7,179 nucleotides of DNA from Pseudomonadota bacterium (GTDB taxonomy: Bacteria > Pseudomonadota > Gammaproteobacteria > Burkholderiales > Sulfuricellaceae), in NCBI GenBank assembly GCA_021783895.1, contig JAJXTJ010000057.1:1-7179 (forward strand). Direction: 5' to 3'. The notes beneath the pieces are model-generated. The model was not told the origin of the DNA and ran no database searches. It saw nothing but the letters and a program-made list of their open reading frames with translations. The translations under genes were made by a program, and so were the position numbers. This document shows, one piece after another, positions 5,764 through 7,179 of the stretch (the first letter of the stretch is position 1; each line of letters begins with the position of its first letter).

Positions 5764-6558
5764 GTGGCCTGGTTCAAAAAGGAAATGGATTACGCGCGGG
5801 AAAGCCTGGAACAGGTTTCCCGCACGGCTATCGAGCAGGCCGCAGAGAGGTTGAATGGCGTTGTCCAGAACGGGGTGAAGGAGGCGAGCGGCGAACTGCG
5901 CGAGGCGGTAATGGGCGCAAGCCGGGAAGTCGATAAGAAGCTGGACAAGATTTCCGCCGAATTGCACAGCCAGCGCCAGTTTACCAAGGACGACGTGATC
6001 GAGTTGGTGGACTATGCCGCAGAAAAGCTCGGCGCGACAATCGACGCACGTGTGGGCGTGATGAAGGTGGAAATCACCGCCCTGGTGCAGGACCGGGTCG
6101 AGTATCTGAAGCGCGAGGTGGACAGCTTCTTCATCCAGCGCCAGCAGGATCTGGCCCGCGAACGGCGGCGCCTGATCGCCAACATCCTGATTGCGGTGGC
6201 CGCCTCGGTAGTCATGGGGGGGCTTTCGCTGATGTATCACCGCGCCCTGCTCGGCGGCATGGACATGTACAGCCTGTTTCGCGTGGTGTTCCTGTCGCTT
6301 GGCGGCGGCTACGCTGTCTATCTGCTGGTCAAGCTGGTGCTGAAATACCGCAGCATGGCGGAGCACAAGAAGGATCTGGTGTTCCTCGCCATGAAATACT
6401 GGGGTGTGTTGCGGCCTGAAAGCGTGTTCGGCCACGTGCTGTTGATCCTGATCCTGATCGCGTTCTATGCGCTGCTGTTTTTCCCGCTGGAGGTGACTCG
6501 GATGATCGGCAATGAATCCTTGATCCGCTGGGTGAGCGGACTGCGCGGAATAAAATAG
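5764..6558 (+). CDS. Uncharacterised protein: long helical N-terminal domain plus three membrane spans
   Basis: I do not recognise this family. With the GTG start at 5764 (chosen because of the SD at 5751-5757; ATG 5758 would add two residues) it has 264 residues. Residues 1-135 are charged, Ala/Glu/Lys/Arg-rich and glycine-poor, with heptad-like spacing (ESLEQVSRTAIEQAAERL; REVDKKLDKISAELHSQ), suggesting amphipathic helices or coiled coil. A basic cluster (ARERRR, 131-136) precedes membrane span 1 (about 138-158). Span 2 lies at about 171-195 with a GGG in its middle, followed by a basic loop (KYRSMAEHKK), and span 3 at about 221-243. The positive-inside rule puts the helical domain in the cytoplasm. 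No catalytic or metal motif and no signal peptide is visible. It lies between plsY and the convergent tsaD; composition matches its neighbours, so there is no sign of recent transfer. A membrane-anchored scaffold is a guess only. Confidence 0.85.
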   Translation: MAWFKKEMDYARESLEQVSRTAIEQAAERLNGVVQNGVKEASGELREAVMGASREVDKKLDKISAELHSQRQFTKDDVIELVDYAAEKLGATIDARVGVMKVEITALVQDRVEYLKREVDSFFIQRQQDLARERRRLIANILIAVAASVVMGGLSLMYHRALLGGMDMYSLFRVVFLSLGGGYAVYLLVKLVLKYRSMAEHKKDLVFLAMKYWGVLRPESVFGHVLLILILIAFYALLFFPLEVTRMIGNESLIRWVSGLRGIK

Positions 6559-6567
6559 CCGACAGAT

Positions 6568-6614
6568 TGTAGGTCAGCCTTCAGGCTGACAGTCAGACTA
6601 AAGGCTGACCTACA
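6568..6614. repeat. Inverted repeat between convergent genes; REP-like palindrome or bidirectional terminator
   Basis: TGTAGGTCAGCCTT (6568-6581) and AAGGCTGACCTACA (6601-6614) are perfect 14-bp inverted copies around a 19-nt centre. The left arm can instead fold on itself: GTCAGCC (6573-6579), TTCA, GGCTGAC (6584-6590), a perfect 7-bp stem. GTCAG (6592-6596) can likewise pair with CTGAC (6605-6609). It lies 9 bp past one stop and 20 bp from the convergent tsaD stop, the position expected of a shared terminator, though no T-tract of note follows on either strand. Palindromes of the style GTAGGTC-AGCC...GGCT-GACCTAC recur between genes in many proteobacteria. Confidence 0.75.
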
Positions 6615-6634
6615 TGGGTTAATGGCCGCGCCAA

Positions 6635-7179
6635 TCAGATAGCCGCCAGATCCCAGCGCGGCCGCACGTTGAACTTCCAGCCCTTGGCGGAGGAAAGCTT
6701 GATCCGCATGGCGCCTGCGAAAGCGATCATGGCGCCGTTGTCGGTACAGAATTCGAGTTTCGGGTAAAACACCTCAAAGCCCCGGCGGACGGCAAGCGCG
6801 GAGAGCTGTTCGCGCAGCTGCCGGTTGGCGCCCACCCCGCCAGCCACCACCAGCCGGTCCAGGCCGCTCTGGCTCAGCGCGGCCAGCGATTTGGCGGCAA
6901 GCACATCGACGAGAGCGTCCTGAAAGGCACGGGAGATGTCATCCACGGTCTGGTCATCCAGCGTCTGCTGCCTGGCTAGGGTCAGCACTGCTGTTTTCAG
7001 GCCGCTGAAGCTGAAGTTGAGGTCGCCGCTGCCGAGCATGGGGCGCGGCAGGGCGTAGCGTGCGGCGTCGCCGGCGTCGGCCAGGCGCGAGATGGCCGGC
7101 CCGCCCGGATAGCCCAGTCCCAGCAGCTGGGCGGTCTTGTCGAAGGCCTCGCCCGCGGCGTCGTCCAGCGTCTCGCCCA
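6635..7179 (-). CDS. tsaD: tRNA N6-adenosine threonylcarbamoyltransferase TsaD, C-terminal part, partial at right edge
   Basis: TsaD, with TsaB and TsaE, transfers threonylcarbamoyl from threonylcarbamoyl-AMP to A37 of ANN-decoding tRNAs (t6A). The minus-strand frame is open from the window edge to TGA at 6635-6637, giving the last 181 residues. The order of motifs is [20 protein letters not shown] and [11 protein letters not shown] at the window edge, [28 protein letters not shown] (nucleotide-binding region of the ASKHA fold) and [13 protein letters not shown], whose Asp is a metal ligand in this family. It ends [14 protein letters not shown], a normal C-terminus. An internal ATG at 7039 is not the start; the N-terminal half with the metal-binding HxxxH lies outside the window. 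It converges with the unknown membrane-protein gene across the inverted repeat at 6568-6614. Confidence 0.97.
   Translation of the reverse strand, partial: GETLDDAAGEAFDKTAQLLGLGYPGGPAISRLADAGDAARYALPRPMLGSGDLNFSFSGLKTAVLTLARQQTLDDQTVDDISRAFQDALVDVLAAKSLAALSQSGLDRLVVAGGVGANRQLREQLSALAVRRGFEVFYPKLEFCTDNGAMIAFAGAMRIKLSSAKGWKFNVRPRWDLAAI

Noticed and set aside
4882..6435. 517-codon open frame on the minus strand across plsY and the unknown gene
   Set aside because: It lies antisense to plsY, which has all family motifs, and to the unknown gene with its strong SD. Its His/Gln/Arg-rich translation recalls no family and reads like the shadow of GC-rich codons. It also crosses the folB/plsY gap and ends inside folB.

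Overview
The window reads as a compact housekeeping segment of a betaproteobacterial chromosome. Gene order (ffh, then rpsP-rimM-trmD-rplS, then ogt-xerD) and protein wording such as the XerD C-terminus, TrmD and RimM fit Betaproteobacteria, perhaps Nitrosomonadales or a relative. That placement is inference from recall, not from a search. The DNA is GC-rich to the eye, nearly all coding, with no insertion sequence, prophage, CRISPR array, tRNA or rRNA.

Layout. Positions 1-309 are the C-terminal end of ffh, the SRP GTPase. A 209-bp gap follows (310-518). It holds a rho-independent terminator, two 7-bp-period repeat arrays of opposite orientation, and the probable rpsP promoter. Positions 519-2423 form the trmD operon: bS16 (rpsP), the 30S maturation factor RimM, the tRNA m1G37 methyltransferase TrmD, and bL19 (rplS), closed by a strong terminator. 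The two ribosomal proteins have ATG starts with good Shine-Dalgarno (SD) sites. RimM and TrmD appear to start with TTG without clear SD sites, which would lower their output relative to the ribosomal proteins.

Positions 2564-3950 encode an O6-alkylguanine DNA alkyltransferase (ogt) overlapping by 23 bp with the chromosome-dimer recombinase XerD. Facing them on the minus strand is a pair, folB (dihydroneopterin aldolase, folate synthesis) followed by a TauE/SafE-family membrane permease, which ends 7 bp from xerD. Divergent from folB, on the plus strand, is plsY (acyl-phosphate:glycerol-3-phosphate acyltransferase), followed by an unrecognised protein with a long helical N-terminus and three membrane spans. 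A 14-bp perfect inverted repeat separates that gene from the convergent C-terminal part of tsaD (tRNA t6A37 synthesis), which runs off the right edge.

The theme is translation and core maintenance: protein targeting, ribosome assembly, two modifications at tRNA position 37 (m1G37 and t6A37), DNA repair, chromosome segregation, folate and phospholipid synthesis. I see no convincing new multi-gene system. The points most worth checking are the facing heptad arrays before rpsP, the unknown membrane protein after plsY, and the small leader ORF and SD-masking hairpins before ogt.
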